Assembly: GCA_032718475.1 (NCBI GenBank)
Contig: JAUCBJ010003156.1
Coordinates: 27,489 to 91,488, forward strand
Length of the DNA stretch: 64,000 nt
Direction: 5' to 3'
Origin: Nemertoderma westbladi
Taxonomy: Eukaryota > Xenacoelomorpha > Nemertodermatida > Nemertodermatidae
The notes beneath the pieces are model-generated. The model was not told the origin of the DNA. It was given only the letters and a program-made list of their open reading frames with translations, and made no database searches. Below, one piece after another: positions 12,901-26,505 of the stretch; the stretch's first letter is position 1; each line of letters opens with the position of its first letter. Made by a program: the position numbers and the translations under genes.

Positions 12901-15900
12901 TAGGTAGACTAGCCCACCACCACGAGGTGGTACGTAGTAGGGTACAGTAGGTAGACTAGCCCAGCACCACGAGGTGGTACATATCAGGGTACAGTAGGTA
13001 GACTAGCCCACCACCACGAGGTGGTACGTAGTAGGGTACAGTAGGTAGACTAGCCCACCACCACGAGGTGGTACATAGTAGGTACAGTAGGTAGACTAGC
13101 CCACCACCACGAGGTGGTACGTAGTAGGGTACAGTAGGTAGACTAGCCCACCACCACGAGGTGGTACATAGTAGGGTACAGTAGGTAGACTAGCCCACCA
13201 CCACGAGGTGGTACATATCAGGGTACAGTAGGTAGACTAGCCCACCACCACGAGGTGGTACATAGTAGGGTACAGTAGGTAGACTAGCCCACCACCACGA
13301 GGTGGTACGTAGTAGGGTACAGTAGTTAGACTAGCCCACCACCACGAGGTGGTACGTAGTAGGGTACAGTAGGTAGACTAGCCCACCACCACGAGGTGGT
13401 ACGTAGTAGGGTACAGTAGGTAGACTAGCCCACCACCACGAGGTGGTACGTAGTAGGGGTACAGTAGGTAGACTAGCCCACCACCACGAGGTGGTACGTA
13501 GTAGGGTACAGTAGGTAGACTAGCCCACCACCACGAGGTGGTACGTAGTAGGGTACAGTAGGTAGACTAGCCCACCACCACGAGGTGGTACGTAGTAGGG
13601 TACAGTAGGTAGACTAGCCCACCACCACGAGGTGGTACGTAGTAGGGTACAGTAGGTAGACTAGCCCACCACCACAAGGTGGTACATAGTAGGGTACAGT
13701 AGGTAGACTAGCCCACCACCACGAGGTGGTACATAGTAGGGTACAGTAGGTAGACTAGCCCATCACCACGAGGTGGTACATAGTAGGGTACAGTAGGTAG
13801 ACTAGCCCACCACCACGAGGTGGTACATAGTAGGGTACAGTAGGTAGACTAGCCCACCACCACGAGGTGGTACGTAGTAGGGTACAGTAGGTAGACTAGC
13901 CCACCACCACGAGGTGGTACATAGTAGGGTACAGTAGGTAGACTAGCCCACCACCACGAGGTGGTACATAGTAGGGTACAGTAGGTAGACTAGCCCACCA
14001 CCACGAGGTGGTACATAGTAGGGTACAGTAGGTAGACTAGCCCACCACCACGAGGTGGTACGTAGTAGGGTACAGTAGTTAGACTAGCCCACCACCACGA
14101 GGTGGTACGTAGTAGGGTACAGTAGGTAGACTAGCCCACCACCACGAGGTGGTACATAGTAGGGTACAGTAGTTAGACTAGCGCACCACCACGGGGTGGT
14201 ACATAGTAGGGTACAGTAGGTAGACTATCCCATCACCACTAGGTGGTACATAGTAGGGTACAGTAGGTAGACTAGCCCACCATCACGAGGTGGTACATAG
14301 TAGGGTACAGTAGGTAGACTAGCCCACCACCACGAGGTGGTACGTAGTAGGGTACAGTAGGTAGACTAGCCCACCACCACGAGGTGGTACATAGTAGGGT
14401 ACAGTAGGTAGACTAGCCCACCACCACGAGGTGGTACGTAGTAGGGTACAGTAGTTAGACTAGCCCACCACCACGAGGTGGTACGTAGTAGGGTACAGTA
14501 GGTAGACTAGCCCACCACCACGAGGTGGTACATAGTAGGGTACAGTAGGTAGACTATCCCATCACCACTAGGTGGTACATAGTAGGGTACAGTAGGTAGA
14601 CTAGCCCACCACCACGAGGTGGTACATAGTAGGGTACAGTAGGTAGACTAGCCCACCACCACGAGGTGGTACGTAGTAGGGTACAGTAGTTAGACTAGCG
14701 CACCACCACGGGGTGGTACATAGTAGGGTACAGTAGGTAGACTAGCCCACCACCACGAGGTGGTACGTAGTGGGGTACAGTAGGTAGACTAGCCCACCAC
14801 CACGAGGTGGTACGTAGTGTGGTACAGTAGGTAGACTAGCGCACCACCACTAGGTGGTACGTAGTAGGGTACAGTAGTTAGACTAGCGTACCACCACGAG
14901 GTGGTACATAGTAGGGTACAGTAGGTAGATTAGCCCACCACCACGAGGTGGTACATAGTAGGGTACAGTAGGTAGATTAGCCCACCACCACGAGGTGGTA
15001 CGTAGTGGGGTACAGTAGGTAGACTAGCCCACCACCACGAGGTGGTACGTAGTAGGGTACAGTAGGTAGACTAGCCCACCACCACGAGGTGGTACGTAGT
15101 AGGGTACAGTAGTTAGACTAGCGCACCACCACGGGGTGGTACATAGTAGGGTACAGTAGGTAGACTAGCCCACCACCACGAGGTGGTACGTAGTGGGGTA
15201 CAGTAGGTAGACTAGCCCACCACCACGAGGTGGTACGTAGTAGGGTACAGTAGGTAGACTAGCCCACCACCACGAGGTGGTACGTAGTAGGGTACAGTAG
15301 GTAGACTAGCCCACCACCACGAGGTGGTACGTAGTAGGGTACAGTAGGTAGACTAGCCCGCCACCACGAGGTGGTACATAGTAGGGTACAGTAGGTAGAC
15401 TAGCCCACCACCACGAGGTGGTACATAGTAGGGTACAGTAGGTAGACTAGCCCACCACCACGAGGTGGTACGTAGTAGGGTACAGTAGGTAGACTAGCCC
15501 ACCACCACGAGGTGGTACGTAGTAGGGTACAGTAGGTAGACTAGCCCGCCACCACGAGGTGGTACGTAGTAGGGTACAGTAGGTAGACTAGCCCGCCACC
15601 ACGAGGTGGTACGTAGTAGGGTACAGTAGGTAGACTAGCCCGCCACCACGAGGTGGTACGTAGTAGGGTACAGTAGGTAGACTAGCCCACCACCACGAGG
15701 TGGTACATAGTAGGGTACAGTAGGTAGACTAGCCCACCACCACGAGGTGGTACGTAGAAGGGTACAGTAGGTAGACTAGCGCACCACCACGTGGTGGTAC
15801 ATAGTAGGGTACAGTAGGTAGACTAGCCCACCACCACGAGGTGGTACATAGTAGGGTACAGTAGGTAGACTAGCCCACCACCACGAGGTGGTACGTAGAA

Positions 15901-16839
15901 GGGTACAGTAGGTAGACTAGCCCACCACCACGAGGTGGTACGTAGTAGGGTACAGTAGGTAGACTAGCCCGCCACCACGAGGTGGTACGTAGTAGGGTAC
16001 AGTAGGTAGACTAGCCCGCCACCACGAGGTGGTACGTAGTAGGGTACAGTAGGTAGACTAGCCCACCACCACGAGGTGGTACATAGTAGGGTACAGTAGG
16101 TAGACTAGCCCACCACCACGAGGTGGTACGTAGAAGGGTACAGTAGTTAGACTAGCGCACCACCACGTGGTGGTACATAGTAGGGTACAGTAGGTAGACT
16201 AGCCCACCACCACGAGGTGGTACATAGTAGGGTACAGTAGGTAGACTAGCCCACCACCACGAGGTGGTACGTAGAAGGGTACAGTAGGTAGACTAGCCCA
16301 CCACCACGAGGTGGTACGTAGTAGGGTACAGTAGGTAGACTAGCCCGCCACCACGAGGTGGTACGTAGTAGGGTACAGTAGGTAGACTAGCCCGCCACCA
16401 CGAGGTGGTACGTAGTAGGGTACAGTAGGTAGACTAGCCCGCCACCACGAGGTGGTACGTAGTAGGGTACAGTAGGTAGACTAGCCCACCACCACGAGGT
16501 GGTACATAGTAGGGTACAGTAGGTAGACTAGCCCACCACCACGAGGTGGTACGTAGAAGGGTACAGTAGGTAGACTAGCCCACCACCACGAGGTGGTACA
16601 TAGTAGGGTACAGTAGGTAGACTAGCCCACCACCACGAGGTGGTACATAGTAGGGTACAGTAGGTAGACTAGCCCACCACCACAAGGTGGTACATAGTAG
16701 GGTACAGTAGGTAGACTAGCCCACCACCACGAGGTGGTACATAGTAGGGTACAGTAGGTAGACTAGCCCACCACCACGAGGTGGTACATTAGGGTACAGT
16801 AGTTAGACTAGCGCACCACCACGTGGTGGTACATAGTAG
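3938..16839. repeat. 47-bp satellite array with hairpin core, about 275 copies
   Basis: About 12.9 kb of head-to-tail 47-bp units. The core ACCACCACGAGGTGGT is a 6-bp stem around a 4-base ACGA loop, followed by a spacer ending acagtaggtagactagcc. The period is exact over long stretches; for example the cgaggtgg word at 5821 recurs at 5868. Recurrent variants include acgta/acata, tagtaggg/tatcaggg, agcacc for accacc, loop variants ACTA, ACGG and ACGT, and single-base indels. Stops occur in all frames, so it is non-coding. A block with several rare variants recurs inside the array, showing higher-order duplication. The right end stops abruptly at gacatctcgg. Confidence 0.97.
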
Positions 16840-17218
16840 ACATCTCGGCGGCCTCGTGTCCCTTAGTTGGTCTTGATTATATTGGTAAACAGTTTGTACA
16901 TTATCCTCAATGTATTTGAGATAACCAACATTTACCATCCTCGCCATTGGGATGGTTAATAAGAGAATTATCAACTCGGTTATTACATACTTTGACACCG
17001 TTTTTAGTGAATTCTTAAATCCTGCATATAGCCGCTAGCGGTAGCTAATAATTTATCATTTTTTTGTATAGGTTAGATGGCCTTCCATACAGCAGTTGAC
17101 ATAATGACAAAATAGCTATAGTAATAGTAACCTATAACACTATTTGGCAGTCATTTAAAATACTTAATCAAGGGGGGTGTAACCCAACCCCCCTTAAATG
17201 ATTTAATTTATGGTAAGT
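16840..17218. other. Spacer between satellite and oxidoreductase gene
   Basis: About 380 bp of unique AT-rich DNA. It would be the 3' flank of the minus-strand oxidoreductase. It includes a short inverted repeat, ggggggtgtaaccc with acccccctt, near 17172-17195. No clear polyadenylation signal was identified. Confidence 0.4.
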
Positions 17219-18386
17219 CTAGTTTGTTTTAGTTGTAAGAGCAGAGTCACTAATAACTTTAGTAAACTTATACGTTTTAGCGGCATCCAAGTAGGAGCTT
17301 GCTATTCCTTCGGAGTTGTTCGTTCTGACAGCGCGGAGGAACGCAGATAGTTCCGCCTTGTAGGGATCCTCGGACGGGAACTTGTAAAGGGCAATTCTAT
17401 CATCGTCGAATCGAACTCGCAGCTCGCACTCGGATGAGTGTGGATCGGTTAGAGTCAACCTCAATCCGTCCATAATCACCTCGACCTCAACCTCGTACCG
17501 CCGACCGTGCAAAGCGATAGTGTGCAGCATAGACCCCACCGCCCCATTCCGAAACTTCCAATGAGAAGCGGTGACCCGCGGTATCCGGTTGCTAGGAGAC
17601 AGAGCCAGGTCTACATCGTGTATATTGGGTTGCTTTGCAACCAACTGACTTGCCGGCTCATCGGCTGACACTACGTGACTTCGAACGCTATCCAATTCTA
17701 TCTCGCCTACAAGGTATCGCGCCAAGTCGCACACGTGTGTTGCCTGTTCGACCACAGGCCCCCCGCTGAGTGAGATGTCCCAGAAAAACGGCTGCACCAT
17801 CCGTGAGTAGGAGCAATAGTACTGGCACTTATAGGCCATGACGACGCCACTCCGAGCGGCCATTAATTCCCGCATTTTTTTTACTCCGCTGTGGTACCGA
17901 AACACCAACCGAAACACAGCATCCACGCTCCCGGCGAGCGGTTTCCAACGTCTCGAGATACTCTTCAAACTCCGAGAATGGTATCAATGAGAGCGGTTTC
18001 TCAATAAACGCGTGAATCCCACGCTGAATGCATCTCAATTCCAATGGATGCCGTAAAGAACCGTGAGACAAGGGAGGGACACCAATAAACACTGCGTCTA
18101 TTCTTTCGCCTTCTGTTTCTGATAAAAACGTGTCAATAGAAGAATAAACAACGCATTGTCTGTAGATATGGGCTGCGATGCTGGATAGACGCGTCTCCAG
18201 GACTTGCTTAGCTTTGTCCACTACCGGGTTTACAATTGCAACCACTCGAACCCCGTCCATTGATTCTAGTCTAGAGGCGTGATCCCACGGTCCATTTTCC
18301 GAGCCGCCGAAGTTCACGGCCCCAGCGCCAATAAATGCTATACATAAATCCTGGTCGCGTTCACCTGCAGTCGTTTTATATGCCAT
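17219..18386 (-). CDS. Gfo/Idh/MocA-family NAD(P)-dependent oxidoreductase, intronless, one frameshift
   Basis: Two overlapping minus-strand frames encode one protein of about 390 residues. The 5' frame (ATG at 18386) has a Rossmann nucleotide-binding motif GAGAVNFG followed by ENGPWDHASRLE, and the family's catalytic-lysine motif EKP in HAFIEKPLSL. The reading frame must change at about 17903, where GCCVSVG is followed in another frame by FRYHSGVKKM; family members usually have one or two residues between these. The 3' frame then carries the C-terminal domain, with GGPVVEQATHVCDLARYL and an aromatic-rich sheet region, to a normal stop at 17219. From recall, the N-terminal and GGPVVEQATH blocks look most like ascomycete fungal members. 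The substrate is unknown; the family oxidises or reduces sugars, polyols and related compounds. The gene has no introns, is GC-richer than its surroundings and lies between two satellites. The frameshift may be a sequencing error, or may make this a recent pseudogene or retrocopy. Confidence 0.8.
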
Positions 18387-18468
18387 TAGACTTTTTTCTT
18401 ACAAATATACTTTTTTTGCAATAATTACACCTCTGCGAAGTCTTGAGCCATTTATTATTTACAGGAGT

Positions 18469-21400
18469 AACTTTATAAACTACGTCAACTACACAATATC
18501 AACTTTATACACTATCAACTTAATACACTATCAACTTTATAAACTATCAACTTTATAGACAATCAACTTTATACACTACCAACTTTATAGACAATCAACT
18601 TTATACACTATCAACGTTATACTCTATCAACTTTATAGACTATCAACTTTATAGACTATCAACTTTATACACTATTAACTTTATATACTAGCAACTTTAT
18701 AGACTATCAACCTTATAGACTATCAACTTTATACACTATCAACTTTATAGACTGTCCACTTTATACACTATCAACGTTATACACTCTCAACATTATACAC
18801 TATCAAGTTTATAGACTATCAACTTTATAGACTATCAACTTTATAGACTATAAACTTTATAGACTATCAACTTTATAGACTATCAACTTTATAGACTATC
18901 ACCTTTACAGACTATCAACTTTATAGACTATCAACTTTATAGACTATCAACTTTATAGACTATCAACTTTATAGACCATTAACTTTATACACTATCAACT
19001 TTATAGACTATCAACTTTATACAATATCAACTTTATACACTATCAACTTAATACACTATCAACTTAATAAACTATCAACTTTATAGACTATCAACTTTAT
19101 AAACTATCAACATTATAGACTATCCACTTTATACACTATCAACTTTATAGACTGTCAACTTTATACACTATCAACTTTATACACTATCAACTTTATAGAC
19201 TATCAACTTTATAGACGATCAACTTTATAGACTATCAACTTTATACACTATCAACTTTATACACTATCAACTTTATACACTATCAACTTTATACACTATC
19301 AACTTTATAGACTATCAACTTTATACACTATCAACTTTATAGACGATCAACTTTATAGACTATCAACTTTATACACTATCAACTTTATACACTATCAACT
19401 TTATACACTATCAAATATATACACTATCAACTTTATAGACTATCAACTTTATACACTATCAACTTTATACACTATCAACTTTATAGACTATCAACTTTAT
19501 AGACGATCAACTTTATAGACTATCAACTTTATACACTATCAACTTTATACACTATCAACTTTATACACTATCAAATTTATACACTATCAACTTTATAGAC
19601 TATCAACTTTATACACTATCAACTTTATACACTATCAACTTTATAGACTATCAACTTTATAGACGATCAACTTTATAGACTATCAACTTTATACACTATC
19701 AACTTTATACATTATCAAATTTATACACTATCAACTTTATATACTATCAACTTTATACACTATCAACTTTATACACTATCAACTTTATAGACTATCAACT
19801 TTATAGACTATCAACTTTATAGACTATCAACTTTATAGACTATCAACTTTATACACTATTAACTTTATATACTAGCAACTTTATAGACTATCAACCTTAT
19901 AGACTATCAACTTTATACACTATCAACTTTATAGACTGTCCACTTTATACACTATCAACGTTATACACTCTCAACATTATACACTATCAAGTTTATAGAC
20001 TATCAACTTTATAGACTATCAACTTTATAGACTATAAACTTTATAGACTATCAACTTTATAGACTATCAACTTTATAGACTATCACCTTTACAGACTATC
20101 AACTTTATAGACTATCAACTTTATAGACTATCAACTTTATAGACTATCAACTTTATAGACCATTAACTTTATACACTATCAACTTTATAGACTATCAACT
20201 TTATACAATATCAACTTTATACACTATCAACTTAATACACTATCAACTTAATAAACTATCAACTTTATAGACTATCAACTTTATAAACTTTATAGACGAT
20301 CAACTTTATACACTATCAACTTTATAGACTATCAACTTTATAGACGATCAACTTTATAGACTATCAACTTTATACACTATCAACTTTATACACTATCAAC
20401 TTTATACACTATCAACTTTATAGACTATCAACTTTATAGACTATCAACTTTATACACTATCAACTTTATACACTATCAACTTTATACACTATCAAATTTA
20501 TACACTATCAACTTTATAGACTATCAACTTTATACACTATCAACTTTATACACTATCAACTTTATAGACTATCAACTTTATAGACGATCAACTTTATAGA
20601 CTATCAACTTTATACACTATCAACTTTATACATTATCAAATTTATACACTATCAACTTTATAGACTATCAACTTTATAGACTATCAACTTTATACACTAT
20701 CAACTTTATAGACTATCAACTTTATACACTATCAACTTTATAGACTATCAACTTTATACACTATCAACTTTATAGACTATCAACTTTATACACTGTCAAC
20801 TTTATAGACTATCAACTTTATACACTATCAACTTTATACACTATCAACTTTATAGACTATCAACTTTATAGACGATCAACTTTATAGACTATCAACTTTA
20901 TACACTATCAACTTTATACACTATCAACTTTATACACTATCAACTTTATACACTATCAAATTTATACACTATCAACTTTATAGACTATCAACTTTATACA
21001 CTATCAACTTTATACACTATCAACTTTATAGACTATCAACTTTATAGACGATCAACTTTATAGACTATCAACTTTATACACTATCAACTTTATACACTAT
21101 CAACTTTATACACTATCAAATTTATACACTATAAACTTTATAGACTATCAACCTTATACACTATCAACTTTATACACTATCAACTTTATACACTATCAAA
21201 TTTATACACTATCAACTTTATAGACTATCAACTTTATACACTATCAACTTTATACACTATCAACTTTATACACTATCAAATTTATACACTATCAACTTTA
21301 TAGACTATCAACTTTATACACTATCAACTTTATACACTATCAACTTTATACACTATCAAATTTATACACTATCAACTTTATAGACTATCAACTTTATACA

Positions 21401-24400
21401 CTATCAACTTTATACACTATCAACTTTATAGACTATCAACTTTATAGACGATCAACTTTATAGACTATCAACTTTATAGACTATCAACTTTATACACTAT
21501 CAACTTTATACACTATCAACTTTATACACTATCAAATATATACACTATCAACTTTATAGACTATCAACTTTATACACTATCAACTTTATAGACTATCAAC
21601 TTTATAGACGATCAACTTTCTATCAACTTTATACATTATCAACTTTATAGACTCCACTTTAACACTATCAACTTTATACACTATCAACTTTATAGACTAT
21701 CAACTTTATACACTATCAACTTTATAGACTATCAACTTTATACACTATCAACTTTATACACTATCAACTTTATAGACTATCAACTTTATAGACGATCAAC
21801 TTTATAGACTATCAACTTTATACACTATCAACTTTATACACTATCAACTTTATACACTATCAACTTTATACACTATCAACTTTATAGACTATCAACTTTA
21901 TACACTATCAACTTTATACACTATCAACTTTATACACTATCAACTTTATAGACGATCAACTTTATAGACTATCAACTTTATACACTATCAACTTTATACA
22001 CTATCAACTTTATACACTATCAAATATATACACTATCAACTTTATACACTATCAACTTTATACACTATCAACTTTATACACTATCAACTTTATACACTAT
22101 CAACTTTATAGACTATCAACTTTATAGACGATCAACTTTATAGACTATCAACTTTATACACTATCAACTTTATACACTATCAACTTTATACACTATCAAA
22201 TTTATACACTATCAACTTTATAGACTATCAACTTTATACACTATCAACTTTATACACTATCAACTTTATACACTATCAAATTTATACACTATCAACTTTA
22301 TAGACTATCAACTTTATACACTATCAACTTTATACACTATCAACTTTATAGACTATCAACTTTATACACTATCAACTTTATACACTATCAACTTTATACA
22401 CTATCAACTTTATAGACTATCAACTTTATACACTATCAACTTTATACACTATCAACTTTATACACTATCAACTTTATAGACGATCAACTTTATAGACTAT
22501 CAACTTTATACACTATCAACTTTATACACTATCAACTTTATACACTATCAAATATATACACTATCAACTTTATAGACTATCAACTTTATACACTATCAAC
22601 TTTATACACTATCAACTTTATAGACTATCAACTTTATAGACGATCAACTTTATAGACTATCAACTTTATACACTATCAACTTTATACACTATCAACTTTA
22701 TACACTATCAAATTTATACACTATCAACTTTATAGACTATCAACTTTATACACTATCAAGTTTATACACTATCAACTTTATAGACTATCAACTTTATAGA
22801 CGATCAACTTTATAGACTATCAACTTTATACACTATCAACTTTATACACTATCAAATTTATACACTATCAACTTTATAGACTATCAACTTTATACACTAT
22901 CAACTTTATACACTATCAACTTTATAGACTATCAACTTTATACACTATCAACTTTATACACTATCAACTTTATACACTATCAACTTTATAGACTATCAAC
23001 TTTATAGACGATCAACTTTATAGACTATCAACTTTATACACTATCAACTTTATACACTATCAACTTTATACACTATCAACTTTATACACTATCAAATTTA
23101 TACACTATCAACTTTATACACTATCAACTTTATAGACTATCAACTTTATAGAAGATCAACTTTATAGACTATCAACTTTATACACTATCAACTTTATACA
23201 CTATCAAATTTATACACTATCAACTTTATAGACTATCAACTTTATACACTATCAACTTTATACACTATCAACTTTATAGACTATCAACTTTATACACTAT
23301 CAACTTTATACACTATCAACTTTATACACTATCAAATTTATACACTATCAACTTTATAGACTATCAACTTTATACACTATCAACTTTATACACTATCAAC
23401 TTTATAGACTATCAACTTTATACACTATCAAATTTATACACTATCAAATTTATACACTATCAACTTTATAGACTATCAACTTTATACACTATCAACTTTA
23501 TACACTATCAACTTTATAGACTATCAACTTTATACACTATCAACTTTATAGATTATCAACTTTATACACTATCAACTTTATAGACTATCAACTTTATAGA
23601 CTATCAACTTTATACACTATGAACTTTATACACTATCAACTTTATAGACTATCAACTTTATACACTATCAACTTTATAGATTATCAACTTTATACACTAT
23701 CAACTTTATAGACTATCAACTTTATACACTATCAACTTTATAGACTATCAACTTTATACACTATCAACTTTATAGACTATCAACTTTATACACTATCAAC
23801 TTTATACACTATCAACTTTATAGACTATCAACTTTATACACTATCAACTTTATACACTATCAACTTTATACACTATCAACTTTATACACTATCAACTTTA
23901 TAGACTATCAACTTTATACACTATCAACTTTATACACTATCAACTTTATACACTATCAACTTTATAGACGATCAACTTTATAGACTATCAACTTTATACA
24001 CTATCAACTTTATACACTATCAACTTTATACACTATCAAATATATACACTATCAACTTTATACACTATCAACTTTATACACTATCAACTTTATACACTAT
24101 CAACTTTATACACTATCAACTTTATAGACTATCAACTTTATAGACGATCAACTTTATAGACTATCAACTTTATACACTATCAACTTTATACACTATCAAC
24201 TTTATACACTATCAAATTTATACACTATCAACTTTATAGACTATCAACTTTATACACTATCAACTTTATACACTATCAACTTTATAGACTATCAACTTTA
24301 TAGACGATCAACTTTATAGACTATCAACTTTATACACTATCAACTTTATACACTATCAACTTTATACACTATCAACTTTATAGACTATCAACTTTATACA

Positions 24401-26505
24401 CTATCAACTTTATACACTATCAACTTTATACACTATCAACTTTATAGACGATCAACTTTATAGACTATCAACTTTATACACTATCAACTTTATACACTAT
24501 CAACTTTATACACTATCAAATATATACACTATCAACTTTATAGACTATCAACTTTATACACTATCAACTTTATACACTATCAACTTTATAGACGATCTAC
24601 TTTATAGACTATCAACTTTATACACTATCAACTTTATACACTATCAACTTTATACACTATCAAATATATACACTATCAACTTTATAGACTATCAACTTTA
24701 TACACTATCAACTTTATACACTATCAACTTTATAGACTATCAACTTTATAGACGATCAACTTTATAGACTATCAAATTTATACACTATCAACTTTATACA
24801 CTATCAACTTTATACACTATCAAATTTATACACTATCAACTTTATAGACTATCAACTTTATACACTATCAAGTTTATACACTATCAACTTTATAGACTAT
24901 CAACTTTATAGACGATCAACTTTATAGACTATCAACTTTATACACTATCAACTTTATACACTATCAAATTTATACACTATCAACTTTATAGACTATCAAC
25001 TTTATACACTATCAACTTTATACACTATCAACTTTATAGACTATCAACTTTATACACTATCAACTTTATACACTATCAACTTTATACACTATCAACTTTA
25101 TAGACTATCAACTTTATAGACGATCAACTTTATAGACTATCAACTTTATACACTATCAACTTTATACACTATCAACTTTATACACTATCAACTTTATACA
25201 CTATCAAATTTATACACTATCAACTTTATACACTATCAACTTTATAGACTATCAACTTTATAGAAGATCAACTTTATAGACTATCAACTTTATACACTAT
25301 CAACTTTATACACTATCAAATTTATACACTATCAACTTTATAGACTATCAACTTTATACACTATCAACTTTATACACTATCAACTTTATAGACTATCAAC
25401 TTTATACACTATCAACTTTATACACTATCAACTTTATACACTATCAAATTTATACACTATCAACTTTATAGACTATCAACTTTATACACTATCAACTTTA
25501 TACACTATCAACTTTATAGACTATCAACTTTATACACTATCAAATTTATACACTATCAAATTTATACACTATCAACTTTATAGACTATCAACTTTATACA
25601 CTATCAACTTTATACACTATCAACTTTATAGACTATCAACTTTATACACTATCAACTTTATAGATTATCAACTTTATACACTATCAACTTTATAGACTAT
25701 CAACTTTATAGACTATCAACTTTATACACTATCAACTTTATACACTATCAACTTTATAGACTATCAACTTTATACACTATCAACTTTATAGATTATCAAC
25801 TTTATACACTATCAACTTTATAGACTATCAACTTTATACACTATCAACTTTATAGACTATCAACTTTATACACTATCAACTTTATAGACTATCAACTTTA
25901 TACACTATCAACTTTATAGACTATCAACTTTATACACTATCAACTTTATAGACTATCCACTTTATACACTATCAACTTTATACACTATCAACTTTATAGA
26001 CTATCAACATTATACACTATCAACTTTATAGACTATCCACTTTATACACTATCAACTTTATAGACTATCAACTTTATACACTATCAACTTTATAAACTAT
26101 CAACTTTATAGACTATCCACTTTATACACTATCAACTTTATAGACTATCAACTTTATACACTATCAACTTTATACACTATCAACTTTATAGACTATCAAC
26201 TTTATACACTATCAACTTTATAGACTATCCACTTTATACACTATCAACTTTATAGACTATCAACTTTATACACTATCAACTTTATACACTATCAACTTTA
26301 TACACTATCAACTTTATACACTATCAACTTTATACACTATCAAATTTATACACTATCAACTTTATAGACTATCAACTTTATACACTATCAACTTTATACA
26401 CTATCAACTTTATAGACTATCAACTTTATAGACGATCAACTTTATAGACTATCAACTTTTTACACTATCAACTTTATACACTATCAACTTTATACACTAT
26501 CAAAT
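18469..26505. repeat. 16-bp satellite array, about 500 copies
   Basis: Eight kilobases of a 16-bp unit, tatcaactttatacac, with a second common form ending tagac. Rare variants (gacgatcaac, caaatttatac, caaatatatac, gtccac) recur in fixed order. The gacgatcaa form appears at 19341, 19501 and 19661, exactly 160 bp apart, so ten-unit blocks have been copied as higher-order units. A block with many rare variants starting at 18671 is repeated from 19855, 1184 bp (74 units) later. No reading frame stays open. Confidence 0.97.

Noticed and set aside
3938-16839. CRISPR-like array (palindromic repeats at regular spacing)
   Set aside because: The spacers are as repetitive as the palindromes, no cas genes exist, and the context is eukaryotic.
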